64,000 bases of DNA from Rickettsia endosymbiont of Culicoides impunctatus (GCA_020410785.1 CP084573.1:558001-622000), one strand, 5' to 3'; positions 42,554-52,424 are shown, counted from the first letter of the stretch. Translations and numbers: made by a program. The notes: a model not told the origin generated them from the sequence alone.

Positions 42554-43291
42554 CTATTTTTGTGAACTTAAAGTTGTAATTACCCCCCTTAAAGTTTGCA
42601 GTTCTGCACTAGATAATTTATCTATACGAGTAAAAATATTCATAATATTTTGCGTCATGTGTAATTTCTTCTCAGGAACTTTAAAAAAATTCTTATTATT
42701 TAATTCAGTAAATAAATGTTCAAAAAAATATCCTAATTCACCTCTTGACGCTAACTCCTGTTCATTACTAACATTTACTCTCGACTGTTTACTACGAAAC
42801 AACTCATAACATATAATAATTACCGACTGGGCAATATTCAGAGAATTAAAATCTCCGGTATTAATATTAATAATCTTATGGGCATAAGTAATCTCCCTAT
42901 TTTGCAAACCACAATTTTCACGACCAAACATAATGCCTACTTTAAGACCTGCCGGACAATCTTGACTTAAATTCTCTGACAGAACATAATCTTTATTGAT
43001 ATTACGTGATGCTACAGTTGTTGCATATAAATAATCAATATCTTCGATACTCGCTTCTAAACTATCATAAATCTTAGCATCATCTATAATATCTATCGCC
43101 GATACCGCTACATTACGTGCCCGTTTGTTTGGCCAACCATCTCTAGGCATAACAATTCTCAACTCTGAAGCATTAAAATTTTTCATTGCTCTGGCAGTGG
43201 CACCGATATTCTCGCCCATTTGAGGTTCTACTAAAATAATAATTGGCATGCTCAAATCTTTTGAGCCTGGATGTTTTTGATTTCGCGACAT
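42554..43291 (-). CDS. trmJ: SpoU-family RNA methyltransferase, TrmJ-like
   Basis: A 245-residue 2'-O-ribose methyltransferase of the SPOUT fold. Motifs are GENIGATARAMKNFN (motif 1), VGIMFGRENCGLQNREI (motif 2) and SLNIAQSVIIICYELFRS (motif 3, with the knotted SAM site). The closest known role is TrmJ, which methylates position 32 of several tRNAs; the family match is firm, the exact target less so. It lies upstream of ruvC on the same strand with a 33-bp gap. Confidence 0.88.
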   Translation of the reverse strand: MSRNQKHPGSKDLSMPIIILVEPQMGENIGATARAMKNFNASELRIVMPRDGWPNKRARNVAVSAIDIIDDAKIYDSLEASIEDIDYLYATTVASRNINKDYVLSENLSQDCPAGLKVGIMFGRENCGLQNREITYAHKIININTGDFNSLNIAQSVIIICYELFRSKQSRVNVSNEQELASRGELGYFFEHLFTELNNKNFFKVPEKKLHMTQNIMNIFTRIDKLSSAELQTLRGVITTLSSQK

Positions 43292-43324
43292 ATTCTAATA
43301 CTTAATTATATTATGTATTAATTT

Positions 43325-43795
43325 TCAAACTTTTGGGGTGTAAGCAAAGCAAACATAGGCTACCGCAAGAGCATCTGCTTCATCAAAGTTACTGATAGCA
43401 ACTGCCCCTGGTAGTAAAAGCTTAATCATTTGCAAAACCTGATTTTTTTCAGCGTGTCCATATCCCACTACTGATTTCTTAATAACATTAGGTTTAAATT
43501 CTCGAAAAGCAACATCATATCCTCCAATAAGTGACATAACCGCCCCTCTAGCATATCCCAATTTTAAAGATGATACACTATTCATATTAACAAAAGTTTC
43601 CTCCATTGCAACAATAACAGGTTGATATTGCATTATTACCTTTTGCAAGGACGCCGTAATGAAAGCTAACCTTTTATGCATCAGTTCACTTGATTTAGTC
43701 TTTATCACCCCACTAGCTAAATATTTCAGAGGATTAGTATCAATTACTCCCCATCCCATACCAGCTAAAGATGGGTCAATTCCTAGTATAACCAA
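43325..43795 (-). CDS. ruvC: Holliday junction resolvase RuvC
   Basis: A 156-residue endonuclease that cuts four-way DNA junctions with RuvAB. Catalytic acidic residues are visible in [16 protein letters not shown] (Asp7), VAMEETFVN (Glu near 66) and [14 protein letters not shown] (Asp pair near 140). Length is slightly below the usual 170, from a short C-terminus. ruvA and ruvB are not in the window. Confidence 0.96.
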   Translation of the reverse strand: MVILGIDPSLAGMGWGVIDTNPLKYLASGVIKTKSSELMHKRLAFITASLQKVIMQYQPVIVAMEETFVNMNSVSSLKLGYARGAVMSLIGGYDVAFREFKPNVIKKSVVGYGHAEKNQVLQMIKLLLPGAVAISNFDEADALAVAYVCFAYTPKV

Positions 43796-43856
43796 AATTA
43801 CTCTCTCACTAATAGATTTCTTATAAAAATTATCTAATTTTTCAAATTATTTGATA

Positions 43857-44585
43857 CTAAATATCGTTAGTTATAAATAATTTAATTTGTGCTAAACACG
43901 TTGCCACGGCAGTTTCAGTTCGTAGAACATTTGTTCCTAGACTTATTGATAAGCTATTGGGTCTCAATGAAAGCATCTTAAGTTCATTTGGTGAAAAACC
44001 GCCTTCTGGACCGACAATAACTGAAATATTTGAGTATATAGGCATAATTTTTAATAATGTATTATTTTCATCTTCATTTTCATTAGCATATATTATAGAA
44101 TTATCTAAGTTCTGATCTAGGAAAAGACCTAGTGACGTTAATGGCATAAGAATGGGTGGTGTTAAACGTTCAGATTGTTCTGTAGATTCGATAATACATT
44201 TCATCAATTTTTGATTATTAATATTACGGAATTGATATATTTCTGCGATTAATGGAATAATTTTTGTCACCCCAAGTTGTACAGCCATATCTATGGCATC
44301 TAACATTCTATCACTTTTAATAATCGATATCCCTAAAGTAAGCTCAGGTTCAACTATTGCTTCTCTTAAAATATTAGTAAGTCTAACACACAAATTATTT
44401 TTTGTTATATCGGTAATTTGTGCTATAAATTCACCATCTATACCGTTAAAGATTCTAAAATGATCACCAATTTTTAGTCTTAATACTGTTTTAAGATAGT
44501 GACTATGATCTTCTGTAAGATTTAACGAACAGTTTTCAATTAGTTTGATATTGGTATATATTCTATGAAGACAAGAAGTTTTCAT
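43857..44585 (-). CDS. rsmE: 16S rRNA U1498 methyltransferase RsmE
   Basis: A roughly 242-residue SPOUT methyltransferase modifying U1498 of 16S rRNA. Signatures are LRLKIGDHFRIFNGIDGEF in the N-terminal PUA-like domain, VGPEGGFSPNELKML and LGTNVLRTETAVATCLAQIK in the knot. The frame opens at 44606, but ATG 44585 with TTGGAG upstream is a better start. It is 62 bp upstream of ruvC. A family C element lies directly on its 5' side, so its promoter region has been altered. Confidence 0.94.
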   Translation of the reverse strand: MKTSCLHRIYTNIKLIENCSLNLTEDHSHYLKTVLRLKIGDHFRIFNGIDGEFIAQITDITKNNLCVRLTNILREAIVEPELTLGISIIKSDRMLDAIDMAVQLGVTKIIPLIAEIYQFRNINNQKLMKCIIESTEQSERLTPPILMPLTSLGLFLDQNLDNSIIYANENEDENNTLLKIMPIYSNISVIVGPEGGFSPNELKMLSLRPNSLSISLGTNVLRTETAVATCLAQIKLFITNDI

Positions 44586-44610
44586 AATTTTAACTCCAAT
44601 GGTCAATTGC

Positions 44611-44773
44611 TAGGCTCTGTGAACAAAATTTTAATTGTTTAGATTTTGAGTATTTTTAAGCGAAAATTAATAAGATTTTTGCCGGAATAGTTAGTTCTAT
44701 TTCAAAAAAATCTTATAATTTGCAGCTAAAAAGAGTCGAAATCTAGTAATTTAAATTTTGTTCACAGAGCCTA
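44611..44773. repeat. Family C MITE, copy 2 (163 bp)
   Basis: Same length and same inverted ends as 25740-25902, with one base difference. It lies between the divergent rsmE and PEP-mutase-like genes and directly adjoins both upstream regions. Such close identity 19 kb apart suggests recent transposition or gene conversion. Confidence 0.85.
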
Positions 44774-44797
44774 GACATTTTGACTTTTTTATTTATT

Positions 44798-44834
44798 TCA
44801 AAACATGATTTTAATGATTAGAATTATGTTTTGA
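44798..44834. promoter_or_regulatory. Perfect 9-bp inverted repeat upstream of PEP-mutase-like gene
   Basis: TCAAAACAT at 44798-44806 and ATGTTTTGA at 44826-44834 are perfect inverted repeats with a 19-base spacer. Position upstream of the short leader ORF and the broken gene fits an operator or an RNA hairpin. No known regulator site was recognised. Confidence 0.35.
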
Positions 44835-44865
44835 AGTAAAATATATTATTAAGGAAGAAACAACA

Positions 44866-44898
44866 ATGAAAAAAACTAACTCAAACAGAAGGAGATAA
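44866..44898 (+). CDS. Possible 10-residue leader peptide
   Basis: ATG at 44866 encodes MKKTNSNRRR then TAA. AAGGAAG lies 8 bases upstream, a good ribosome site. The last codons (AGA AGG AGA) contain the Shine-Dalgarno sequence of the following gene, which starts 6 bases after this stop. This suggests translational coupling or a leader peptide, but it could be chance. Confidence 0.3.
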   Translation: MKKTNSNRRR

Positions 44899-44904
44899 TA
44901 TAGT

Positions 44905-45705
44905 ATGAAAAGAAAATTCACAGAAATAGAAGATAGTTTGTTTAAAACACTTCACAAAAAGGGTAATCCTTTAGTGTTGTATAATGTTTGGGATGTTGGA
45001 TCAGCACAGATTGTAGAGAAGTCCGGGGCGAAAGCATTAGCTACAAGTAGCTGGGCGGTGGCAAAATCTTATGGTTATGAAGATGGTGAGAAGTTGCCCC
45101 TTAAATTAGCCTTGCAAGATTTAAAGAATATTATTGAAAAAGTTAAAGTACCTGTAAGTTTTGATTTTGAATCAGGATTTGCATCGGAGTTAAGTGAGTT
45201 AACAAAAAATGTTAGTCTCATAGTTGAAACAGGTGCAGTTGGTATAAATTTTGAAGATCAAATTATTGGGAAAGAAAAAGCAAGATACTCTATAGAAGAG
45301 CAATGTAAACGAATTAAAGCAGTTAAAGAAGCTATAAAGGAATCGTTACTTCCTAATATGTTTATTAATGCTAGAACGGATATCTTTCTTCAAAAAGATA
45401 CATCTGAACATAATGAGCAAGACTAAAAAGAAGCTATAGAACGAAGCAAAGCTTATGCAGCAGTTGGAGCCGATGGTTTTTTTGCACCAGGCTTAGCAAA
45501 TGATAATTTTATAAAACAATTATGTGAATCTTCACCTATTCCTGTCAACATAATGGTGCAAGATGTAACGACAGTAAAAAACCTTGTTGATTTAGGGGTA
45601 TCTAGAATTAGTTACGGTCCTTTCCCATATATTGCAGTAATGCAAGAATTGGAGAAATCGGCAACTGAAGTTTTAACATGTATAGATAAAAATAAAAAGA
45701 CGTAA
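44905..45705 (+). pseudogene. PEP phosphonomutase / isocitrate lyase-like protein, in-frame stop
   Basis: A PEP-mutase-family (isocitrate lyase superfamily) enzyme of 266 codons interrupted by one TAA at 45424-45426. The first part reads VLYNVWDVGSAQIVEKSGAK and VPVSFDFESGFA (Mg-binding region in the family). The same frame continues after the stop with ERSKAYAAVGADGFFAPGLA, NIMVQDVTTVKNLVDLGVSR and ISYGPFPY, so a single nonsense change is the only damage. The substrate cannot be stated; relatives act on carbon-carbon or carbon-phosphorus bonds of oxaloacetate-like acids. The ribosome site AAGGAG is good. Recent inactivation, readthrough or sequencing error are the possibilities. Confidence 0.8.
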
Positions 45706-45725
45706 TACAGAGGATTAGTACATTT

Positions 45726-45854
45726 ATGGATAACAAAAAAGATACTACCATAAAAGATAAAAAAGAAAAGCCAGAAGAAATAGGTGGTTTTAAAGGTCAA
45801 GAACCAACTATCCACGGAGATTGGCAGCATAAAGGCAGGGTAACTGATTTTTAA
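45726..45854 (+). CDS. SDHAF4-like protein (DUF1674)
   Basis: A 42-residue protein found by reading the gap. A Lys-rich N-terminus is followed by the family signature EIGGFKGQEPTIHGDWQHKG ending in RVTDF. In alphaproteobacteria and mitochondria this family helps assemble the flavoprotein subunit of succinate dehydrogenase. No sdh gene is in the window. It lies 20 bp after the PEP-mutase-like pseudogene and 22 bp before the next gene, suggesting one transcript. Confidence 0.85.
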   Translation: MDNKKDTTIKDKKEKPEEIGGFKGQEPTIHGDWQHKGRVTDF

Positions 45855-45876
45855 TGCTACAATTGTAAATTAATTT

Positions 45877-46326
45877 ATGCCAAGTTTTCATCAAGTTAAA
45901 ATCCTACCATATAATGCCCAAGAATTATTTCACTTAGTTCTTGACGTGAAGTCATATCCTGAATTCTTACCATGGTGTAGGGCTGCTAGAATCGTCTCAG
46001 AAAATGAGAATCAAATTATAGCTGAGTTAGTAATTCAGTTAAAAGGTTTTTCAGACAATTATCAATCAAGAATTATCTACTCAAATGATTTAAATAAGCA
46101 GAGATACTCCATTGAAGTCGAGGCAATCTCCGGACCATTTAAATATTTAAAAAATTTATGGCAATTTTCTCAAGAAGATATTGGTAGTAAAGTAGAGTTC
46201 TTTATTGATTTTAAAATGAAGTTTGCCATAGTTGACAAATTAGTTGGTATATTTTTTACTGATGCTACTGAAAAAATGGTCGATGCCTTTGAAAAAAGAG
46301 CCGATAATATGTTGACTAAAGTTTGA
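45877..46326 (+). CDS. START-domain protein, RatA/Coq10 family
   Basis: A 149-residue SRPBCC/START-like lipid-binding domain. The start FHQVKILPYNAQELFHLVLDV with YPEFLPWCRAARI is the family hallmark, and the end holds the long C-terminal helix (TEKMVDAFEKRADNML). Homologues bind ubiquinone and support respiration (Coq10), or are annotated as the ribosome-association toxin RatA. No antitoxin-like rnfH partner lies beside it, and the SDHAF4-like neighbour favours a respiratory role (inference). Confidence 0.88.
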   Translation: MPSFHQVKILPYNAQELFHLVLDVKSYPEFLPWCRAARIVSENENQIIAELVIQLKGFSDNYQSRIIYSNDLNKQRYSIEVEAISGPFKYLKNLWQFSQEDIGSKVEFFIDFKMKFAIVDKLVGIFFTDATEKMVDAFEKRADNMLTKV

Positions 46327-46346
46327 CTTATGCAGGAAGTCTATTA

Positions 46347-46374
46347 GTGAGGAGCTACTAAAGTGGCTCCTCAC
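46347..46374. terminator. Bidirectional terminator-like hairpin from family A repeat
   Basis: GTGAGGAGCTACT (46347-46359) pairs with AGTGGCTCCTCAC (46362-46374) with one G-U pair and a minimal loop. It sits between two convergent genes, 20 bp after one stop and 18 bp from the other. Sequence resembles half of a family A repeat (GAGGAGCTACTTTAGTAGC type). Confidence 0.55.
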
Positions 46375-46392
46375 AATTACTTTTGAAGCTTA

Positions 46393-47160
46393 TCAAGGAT
46401 TATAATTTTTAATAAAATCAAACTTATAATTTTTCTTACGCAATGCACTAATTAAATTTCGTAAATTCTCTTTACCATTAAAGCAATCTTGGAACATCTC
46501 ATCATGCATTAATAAAATTAATTTATTAGGTAATGCAGTACCTTGTTCTGCAAATTTATTTGCTATTTCTTCTACTAGATGATCAACAGATTGTACAGGA
46601 CGACCATTATTATAGTGCACCCATTCTAAATCCCATCCATATAGGTAAAAACCATTCTTGTATATAGCATCATCATCTATCTTTTCAACTTGATCTTCCT
46701 GTTTTGAAATATACGGATCATCTCTAGTTAAGTTAGGAAGACGGAATACATTTCTCCCAGGAAGTCTAGTATCAATATGGGAACCTTTTAAACCTAGCGT
46801 ATTATTATTCTTTTTAAGATCATTAATTACCGATGGAATATCATGATAAAATTGCTGATAGCGATTATGAGCATGAGAATAACTATGATTTCCTATCTGA
46901 ATAAAAGGACTTTTCTTAGCTAGCATCACAATATTTTTTGACCAACTACTAGAATCGTGGTGTAATCCTACCATAAACATGGTAACGGGAATCTTCTCCT
47001 CAGTCATAACCGTAATGATATTCTCTGTTCCTTTAAGTGGACCATCATCTGAAGTGATATAAATAGTCTGACTTGCGTATGAATAGACAGAATAAAATAT
47101 ACTTGTCATAAATAGTAACAAAAAAAGGTTGAATCTTGTGAAAATTTTTATAATTGTCAT
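46393..47160 (-). CDS. Secreted polysaccharide deacetylase-like protein
   Basis: A 255-residue NodB-type deacetylase fold. An N-terminal signal peptide (FNLFLLLFMTSIFYSVYSYA) precedes motif 1 TSDDGP, motif 2 NHSYSHAH with both metal His, a motif-3 region around LPGRNVFRLPN, motif 4 YLYGWDLEW and motif 5 LILLMHDE. The DD pair and two His support a metal-dependent hydrolase. The likely substrate is an N- or O-acetylated glycan in the envelope, such as peptidoglycan (inference). It lies 38 bp downstream of secF on the same strand. Confidence 0.88.
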   Translation of the reverse strand: MTIIKIFTRFNLFLLLFMTSIFYSVYSYASQTIYITSDDGPLKGTENIITVMTEEKIPVTMFMVGLHHDSSSWSKNIVMLAKKSPFIQIGNHSYSHAHNRYQQFYHDIPSVINDLKKNNNTLGLKGSHIDTRLPGRNVFRLPNLTRDDPYISKQEDQVEKIDDDAIYKNGFYLYGWDLEWVHYNNGRPVQSVDHLVEEIANKFAEQGTALPNKLILLMHDEMFQDCFNGKENLRNLISALRKKNYKFDFIKNYNP

Positions 47161-47198
47161 TATACTTACCTTAATTAATTAGATTACCCTAAATCAGG

Positions 47199-48116
47199 TT
47201 ATTTGGTTATACTAAATTTCTTGGCAACAAATAACATTAGTACCGGAGCAGATATGAAGATAGAAGAATATGTCCCAACTATTATCCCAAAAAATACTAA
47301 TAAGCTAAAGCTATGAATAGCTTCTCCACCAAATATTACCAAAGCTAGGTTTGCCAACAAGGTTGTCACAACTGTTAAAATGGTTCTAGACAAAGTCTCA
47401 TTAATACTCTGATTAATAATTTGTGGCATTGTTTTCTGATATGATTTCCGTAAGTTTTCTCTAATTCTATCATAGATAACTACTGAATCATTGACAGAAT
47501 AACCTATTATGGTAAGAATAGCCGCTATCGAAGTTAGATTAAAATCTAACCTCATCACACTCATAAAACCTAAACTTAGTATAGCATCATGTAACAAAGC
47601 TATCAGTATACCAAGACCAAAATACCACTCAAATCTAGCCCAAGTATAAGCCATTATGGCAAGAAAAGAAAGAATTAGAGCCGTTATTCCTGATTTTATC
47701 AAATGAGCTCCAACTTGTGGACCAACAAAATCTACTTTACGATATTCAAATTTATAAGGAAATTGGTTGCTTAAAGTCAATTTGATCAGCTCAATATTGT
47801 GCATTAAAGTGTCTTCACTATTGCTACCAACTCGTATCGACAAATCATTCTGGTTACCAAAATTTTGCAATACTACTTCACCAATCTTAAGGTTATTAAG
47901 TACTTCACGCATTTTGGTTAAATCAGGCGATTGATCAAGCCGCACTTCTATAACAATTCCACCAGAAAAATCAATACCAAAATTAAACTTATAAATTCCT
48001 ATCCATATAATGCTCACAAGAGACAAAATAATGGACATCGTATAGCTTACTTTTTTAAATCTGATAAAATCAAAATTAACTTGCTCAGGTAATAGTCTTA
48101 ACGGATATAATTTCAT
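47199..48116 (-). CDS. secF: Protein-export membrane protein SecF
   Basis: A 305-residue SecF that uses the proton gradient to help protein translocation with SecD. The first membrane helix is followed by [20 protein letters not shown], the periplasmic P4 domain and five more helices with [20 protein letters not shown]. Length is normal. The secD gene is not adjacent; it must lie elsewhere. The start is 16 bp downstream of gapR on the same strand. Confidence 0.97.
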   Translation of the reverse strand: MKLYPLRLLPEQVNFDFIRFKKVSYTMSIILSLVSIIWIGIYKFNFGIDFSGGIVIEVRLDQSPDLTKMREVLNNLKIGEVVLQNFGNQNDLSIRVGSNSEDTLMHNIELIKLTLSNQFPYKFEYRKVDFVGPQVGAHLIKSGITALILSFLAIMAYTWARFEWYFGLGILIALLHDAILSLGFMSVMRLDFNLTSIAAILTIIGYSVNDSVVIYDRIRENLRKSYQKTMPQIINQSINETLSRTILTVVTTLLANLALVIFGGEAIHSFSLLVFFGIIVGTYSSIFISAPVLMLFVAKKFSITK

Positions 48117-48132
48117 TATTAAATTCTTTAAT

Positions 48133-48369
48133 TTATATACCTAAAGCTTGCCTGTACAATTCTAAGATTGCGTCTTGTTCAGCCAGCTTATTTCTATCGA
48201 GTTTTTTTAGTTTTAACACAGACTTCATAGCCTTGGTATCAAAACCACTGGAGCTGGCTGCATCAAATACATCTTTTATTGCTTCAGATAATTCAGCTTT
48301 TTCTTGTTCAAGCCCTTCTATTTGATTTATATATTGTTCTAATTGTTCTTTAGCTATCACTTCTGTCAT
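48133..48369 (-). CDS. gapR: GapR-family nucleoid-associated protein (DUF2312)
   Basis: A 78-residue alpha-helical protein. The sequence [40 protein letters not shown] and [12 protein letters not shown] follows the DUF2312/GapR pattern of alphaproteobacteria, where GapR in Caulobacter binds overtwisted AT-rich DNA ahead of replication and transcription. Basic residues KLKKLDRNK sit in the DNA-binding part. It is upstream of secF. Confidence 0.92.
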   Translation of the reverse strand: MTEVIAKEQLEQYINQIEGLEQEKAELSEAIKDVFDAASSSGFDTKAMKSVLKLKKLDRNKLAEQDAILELYRQALGI

Positions 48370-48522
48370 AAAATTAAAATTTTTTGTTTATCAAGACATC
48401 ATAATTATACCATATATTTAGTTAACCCTTCTCGGTTTATCTATAGTATATATTATTTTTATTAGCCACTAAGTAATTTATAGATAATTTTGCTATAAAT
48501 GCTAGAAAAATCTTTAAAATAG

Positions 48523-49791
48523 TTATGACACCGTCGAACGATCCTTATAAAAATACAGAGCTATTAAACTTAAAATAGCACAAGCAATTATGTAATAAAT
48601 AGACGAAGTAATTGTACCAGTTTCCTGTACAAGATATGCTATCACTAAAGGCGTTGTACCACCAAAAATACTAGTTGCTATATTATAAGATAATGATAAA
48701 GCCGTATTTCTGACATTGGTTGGATAGAATTCAGCTTGCAATGCAGGCTCAGGACCAATATAACAGGCAGCTAAAATTGATAATACTATTTGAGATATAA
48801 TTATAACACAAAAATCGCCAGTTTCAATTGCCTGTATCAAAAATGGGATAACTAAAATAATTACCAATAAATTGAATACAAAAATTTTCTTGCGACCAAT
48901 TATATCCGACAAATAGCCAGAACATAAAGTAACAATTGCCATGATTATATAACAATAATTAGCTAAGTTATTAACTTCATCATTAGTAAAATTACGATTT
49001 ATCTTCAAAAATGACATGAGATAAGTAGCTTGTAAATAAAATAGTACTGAGCCTGTGGAATTGATAAAGATGGATATTATCATATCAAACCAATAGACAG
49101 AGATAACTTTTTTTAGAGGAGACTTTAATATTCCACCATCTTCCTTCATACTTTGAAAACTAGGAGTTTCACTTGTATATTTCTTGATATAAAGTCCAGC
49201 AAATAAAATAAAGATTCCTAATAAAAATGGTATTCTCCACCCCCAATCATCAAATTGCTCTGCTGATAACAGGCTTTGTATGCACTGCGAAATTCCTGAA
49301 CCAAACAATAAACCAATACAAATACTGGACATTGATACGCTACTACTAAAACCACGGTAGTCTACACCTGCATGTTCAATAACAAATGAAATTGAGCCAG
49401 TAAGTGCTCCGCCCATTGATAAACCTTGCAACATTCGAACTAAAATCATCAATATAGTTGCGGTAATACCTATCTCGTCATAAGTTGGTAATATACCAAT
49501 TAAGGCTGTTGGCAAAGACATACAAAATATAGAGGCACTTAAAGCAATTCTTCTGCCAAAACGATCTCCAATCACTCCAAAAAACACCCCGCCTATTGGT
49601 CTCGTTAGATAACCGAGAGCAAATGCCTCAAAAGCATGTAATAAAGACGAGCTAGGGTTTGATCCAGGGAAGAATTTTGCCCCTATTATAGGGGCAAAAA
49701 GACTAAATAGTGCGTAATCATACCATTCAAATGCATTTGCTATACCGCTTGCAAAAACTAATTTACGTTTATTCATGCGATATTTTATCAT
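48523..49791 (-). CDS. MFS transporter, ProP-like metabolite:H+ symporter
   Basis: A 422-residue major facilitator protein with about 12 membrane helices. It begins [20 protein letters not shown], the hallmark of the ProP/KgtP/citrate subgroup, and has GDRFGRR in the loop 2-3 position and LSDIIGRKK in the symmetric loop. Many rickettsiae have several ProP paralogues that import host osmolytes or organic acids; the substrate here is unknown. ATG 49776 is an alternative start. It overlaps the 3' end of the upstream SAM importer gene, so the two are probably co-translated. Confidence 0.93.
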   Translation of the reverse strand: MIKYRMNKRKLVFASGIANAFEWYDYALFSLFAPIIGAKFFPGSNPSSSLLHAFEAFALGYLTRPIGGVFFGVIGDRFGRRIALSASIFCMSLPTALIGILPTYDEIGITATILMILVRMLQGLSMGGALTGSISFVIEHAGVDYRGFSSSVSMSSICIGLLFGSGISQCIQSLLSAEQFDDWGWRIPFLLGIFILFAGLYIKKYTSETPSFQSMKEDGGILKSPLKKVISVYWFDMIISIFINSTGSVLFYLQATYLMSFLKINRNFTNDEVNNLANYCYIIMAIVTLCSGYLSDIIGRKKIFVFNLLVIILVIPFLIQAIETGDFCVIIISQIVLSILAACYIGPEPALQAEFYPTNVRNTALSLSYNIATSIFGGTTPLVIAYLVQETGTITSSIYYIIACAILSLIALYFYKDRSTVS

Positions 49792-50674
49792 TTTGCATCA
49801 TATTTTCTTGTGTAATATTATCTTTCTCAGAATATATTATAAACAATGTTGCAGGGATTACTATCAGAGCCCCATATAAAGTGCTACTTTCAGGAATTTC
49901 ATTAAAAACAATATATCCAGCTGATGCTGAAATGATTAACTCTAAATATCTATAAGGAGCGATGGCAGTAGCATCAACTAAGGCGAAAGCCTTTAATAGA
50001 AAGAATAAAATTAAACTGCCTCCTGCTCCTAAAATAAATAGCAAAACAAATTCTGAAACATTAGGGGTTTTCCAATACATTATTGATGGTGGTATTGATA
50101 CTAAAGATGTTATTAGAGCAGAATAAAATAACATGCTAATCATTGATTCTTTTACTACAAATTTCTTGTTGATAATATCTAACATAGCAAAAGATATAGC
50201 AGCTAATACAAAAATTAATATTTGTGGATTAAAATCACTAGCATGTGGTTTCAGAGTAACAACAATGCCAATAAAGCCGAATAAAGTTGCCGCCCATCTT
50301 TGCCAAATAATATTCTCATTTAAGAAAAATACTGCTAAAACCAAGGTAAATAAAGGTATAGCTAGGCTAACAACTGTAGCAGTAGTCACTGGTGCAAGTT
50401 GTAAGCCATAAGTCCAAGATGTCATACCAAAAAATAACAAAACCCCTCTTGCAATATGGACAAAAGGACGATTAGTTATTAAAGTCTGTTTCCCGTAATA
50501 AAAAATAAACGGCACAAGAATTAAAGCACTAAAGAGAAAGCGAAAAAAAGCTACCTCAAAGCTATGTAACCTGAATCCAAGATATTTTGCCGTTATATCA
50601 TTAGTTACACTAGTTATCATACTTAATACAAACCAACCAATACCAATAAAATAAGTGTTTAATTTATTATTCAT
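49769..50674 (-). CDS. sam: S-adenosylmethionine importer, EamA/DMT family
   Basis: A 301-residue carrier with ten membrane helices in two EamA halves. The sequence closely follows the R. prowazekii SAM transporter pattern ([81 protein letters not shown]). It takes up host S-adenosylmethionine, which rickettsiae often cannot make. It is first of a pair; the MFS gene starts within its last codons. Confidence 0.93.
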   Translation of the reverse strand: MNNKLNTYFIGIGWFVLSMITSVTNDITAKYLGFRLHSFEVAFFRFLFSALILVPFIFYYGKQTLITNRPFVHIARGVLLFFGMTSWTYGLQLAPVTTATVVSLAIPLFTLVLAVFFLNENIIWQRWAATLFGFIGIVVTLKPHASDFNPQILIFVLAAISFAMLDIINKKFVVKESMISMLFYSALITSLVSIPPSIMYWKTPNVSEFVLLFILGAGGSLILFFLLKAFALVDATAIAPYRYLELIISASAGYIVFNEIPESSTLYGALIVIPATLFIIYSEKDNITQENMMQNDKISHE

Positions 50675-50851
50675 ATAGACCTAAAATTTTTTAGTTTATT
50701 TGTTTTTTATACTTAGTGTTTCTTATATTTAGTGTTATAGTATCATCGTTGTTAGACAAGTTTAAAAAAATCTTATTATCATTTGATTTCCAGATAAGAA
50801 GGATATATATAGTACAGCAATATATTTAAAGCAAGAGAAGGTTTAGTAGTT

Positions 50852-51565
50852 ATGATAAAAGTTGCAAAAAAATTAGGGGTATTTCTGTTGGTAAGTTGCA
50901 CTAGTATTTCTATCTTTGCTAATAATACAGGTAATAATGACTATGATGCTGATTATTATGGGGATGAAGGTAATCTAGTATTTAAGATGAGAGCAGTGGG
51001 GATAAAATCTAGTGCAAAACAAACAGATTTTCCTAAGGCTACTGCCAAAAATCCAGTATCGATTGGTACCTTTGCCGAAAATGGTTATGGTATAGAGGCT
51101 TCCACCTCGGTATTTTTTGCTAGTCATGTTGCCGCAGAATTATCTTTAGGTTTTGATGTATTACGTAATAAAAATAGTAGTTTACAGAATGTGGCTCATA
51201 ATTATGGTGGTAATCCAGAGGATGTTGGTAAAAGAAAATCTCTTTATATGATCCCATTGACTGTTACAGGACAATATCATATAGCTCCTTTTGGTGCTAT
51301 CAGACCTTATATTGGTATTGGTTATCATGGAGCTTATTTTATCAATAAATCCAAAGGGTGTACAGTCAAAAATGGTCACGGTGCTGTGTTACAGCTTGGG
51401 GTTGATTTATACGCTAAGGATGATACATTGATCAATTTAGATATAAAACAGTATTTTCTTAATACCGAGGTTAATTATAAATCTCCTTTAGTAAAAAAGT
51501 CTGTCTCCTCTAAAGTAAAGTTTAATCCGCTAATGATTGCAATAGGTGTTGGTTTTAGGTTTTAA
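50852..51565 (+). CDS. OmpW-family outer membrane protein
   Basis: A 237-residue outer membrane beta-barrel. It has a signal peptide (residues 1-23, ending SIFA before NNT). OmpW-type blocks are NGYGIEASTSVFFASHVAAE followed by LSLGFDV, IPLTVTGQYHIAPFGAIRPY and the C-terminal strand ending in Phe (IAIGVGFRF), as required for BAM assembly. GAGAAGG lies upstream of the start. The family forms small barrels with a hydrophobic channel; the role in this organism is unknown. A family A repeat follows directly. Confidence 0.88.
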   Translation: MIKVAKKLGVFLLVSCTSISIFANNTGNNDYDADYYGDEGNLVFKMRAVGIKSSAKQTDFPKATAKNPVSIGTFAENGYGIEASTSVFFASHVAAELSLGFDVLRNKNSSLQNVAHNYGGNPEDVGKRKSLYMIPLTVTGQYHIAPFGAIRPYIGIGYHGAYFINKSKGCTVKNGHGAVLQLGVDLYAKDDTLINLDIKQYFLNTEVNYKSPLVKKSVSSKVKFNPLMIAIGVGFRF

Positions 51566-51572
51566 GTAAGAT

Positions 51573-51763
51573 GCAGCTGTAAGGTAGTTTAAAAGTCACG
51601 AAGAAACAACCAGCGTCATTGCGAAGAGCTACTTAATAGTAGCGACAAAGCAATCCAAAAAGTGACCCTAAATGGATTGCTTCGTCGGCTCACGCCTCCC
51701 TCGCAGTGACATTTCGGGTTTCTGAGCTGCTTTCCGTAACTTTTAAACTGCCCCGTGCAGCTT
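51573..51763. repeat. Family A repeat nested in an outer palindrome
   Basis: The core 51615-51710 starts GTCATTGCGAAGAGC and ends CTCGCAGTGAC. Outside it, GGTAGTTTAAAAGTCACG on the left and CGTAACTTTTAAACTGCC on the right are also inverted copies, and both ends carry GCAGC/GCTGC-type tips. The result is a palindrome within a palindrome of about 190 bp. Confidence 0.75.
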
Positions 51764-51846
51764 GTACAGAAGTCTATTGTTGACTTATCAGCTAGAAGAG
51801 ACTATATTTTTTAGAAAATCACATATTAATATTATATTAGTTTACT

Positions 51847-52416
51847 ATGAACTCACAACAGAAATTACCTATACTGCCTAGAGCAACTGCTATTTGGTTA
51901 ATTGATAATACTGCATTAACGTTTAAGCAGATAGCTGATTTTTGTGGAATTCATGAGTTTGAAATTAAAGGCATTGCTGATGGCGAAGTATCTCACGGTA
52001 TTAAGGGGTTAGACCCAATCGCTGGCGGACAGTTAACCAAAGAAGAAATCATACGTTGTACAAAAGATTCAGCTAGTAGTTTAAGGATTTCTGTTAATGT
52101 TGCATACGATTTGATAAATAGCAAGAAAAAACAACAATCTAAGTACACTCCTATCGCTAGACGTCAAGATAAACCAGACGCGATATATTGGTTACTTAAA
52201 CATTGCCCAGAAATTTTAGATGTTCAAATTGTTAAGTTAGTTGGTACTACCAAATCTACCATAGATGCTATTCGTGATCGTAGTCACTGGAACATGAAGA
52301 ATATTCGCCCACGTGATCCAGTATTACTTGGAATTTGTAGCCAAGTGGAATTAGACAAGAATATTGAGCAAGCAAAACTTTTACCCCAACAAGAAGAAAA
52401 AACCTCTAAAGAATAG
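51847..52416 (+). CDS. trcR: TrcR-like cell cycle regulator (DUF1013)
   Basis: A 189-residue protein of the alphaproteobacterial DUF1013 family. It opens LPILPRATAIWLIDNTALTF, with a helix-turn-helix region QIADFCGIHEFEIKGIADGE and a second repeat-like region CPEILDVQIVKLVGTTKSTI. Caulobacter relatives are annotated as the cell cycle regulator TrcR. Function in rickettsiae is untested. It converges with the next gene; their stops are 8 bp apart. Confidence 0.88.
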   Translation: MNSQQKLPILPRATAIWLIDNTALTFKQIADFCGIHEFEIKGIADGEVSHGIKGLDPIAGGQLTKEEIIRCTKDSASSLRISVNVAYDLINSKKKQQSKYTPIARRQDKPDAIYWLLKHCPEILDVQIVKLVGTTKSTIDAIRDRSHWNMKNIRPRDPVLLGICSQVELDKNIEQAKLLPQQEEKTSKE

Positions 52417-52424
52417 GACTATAG

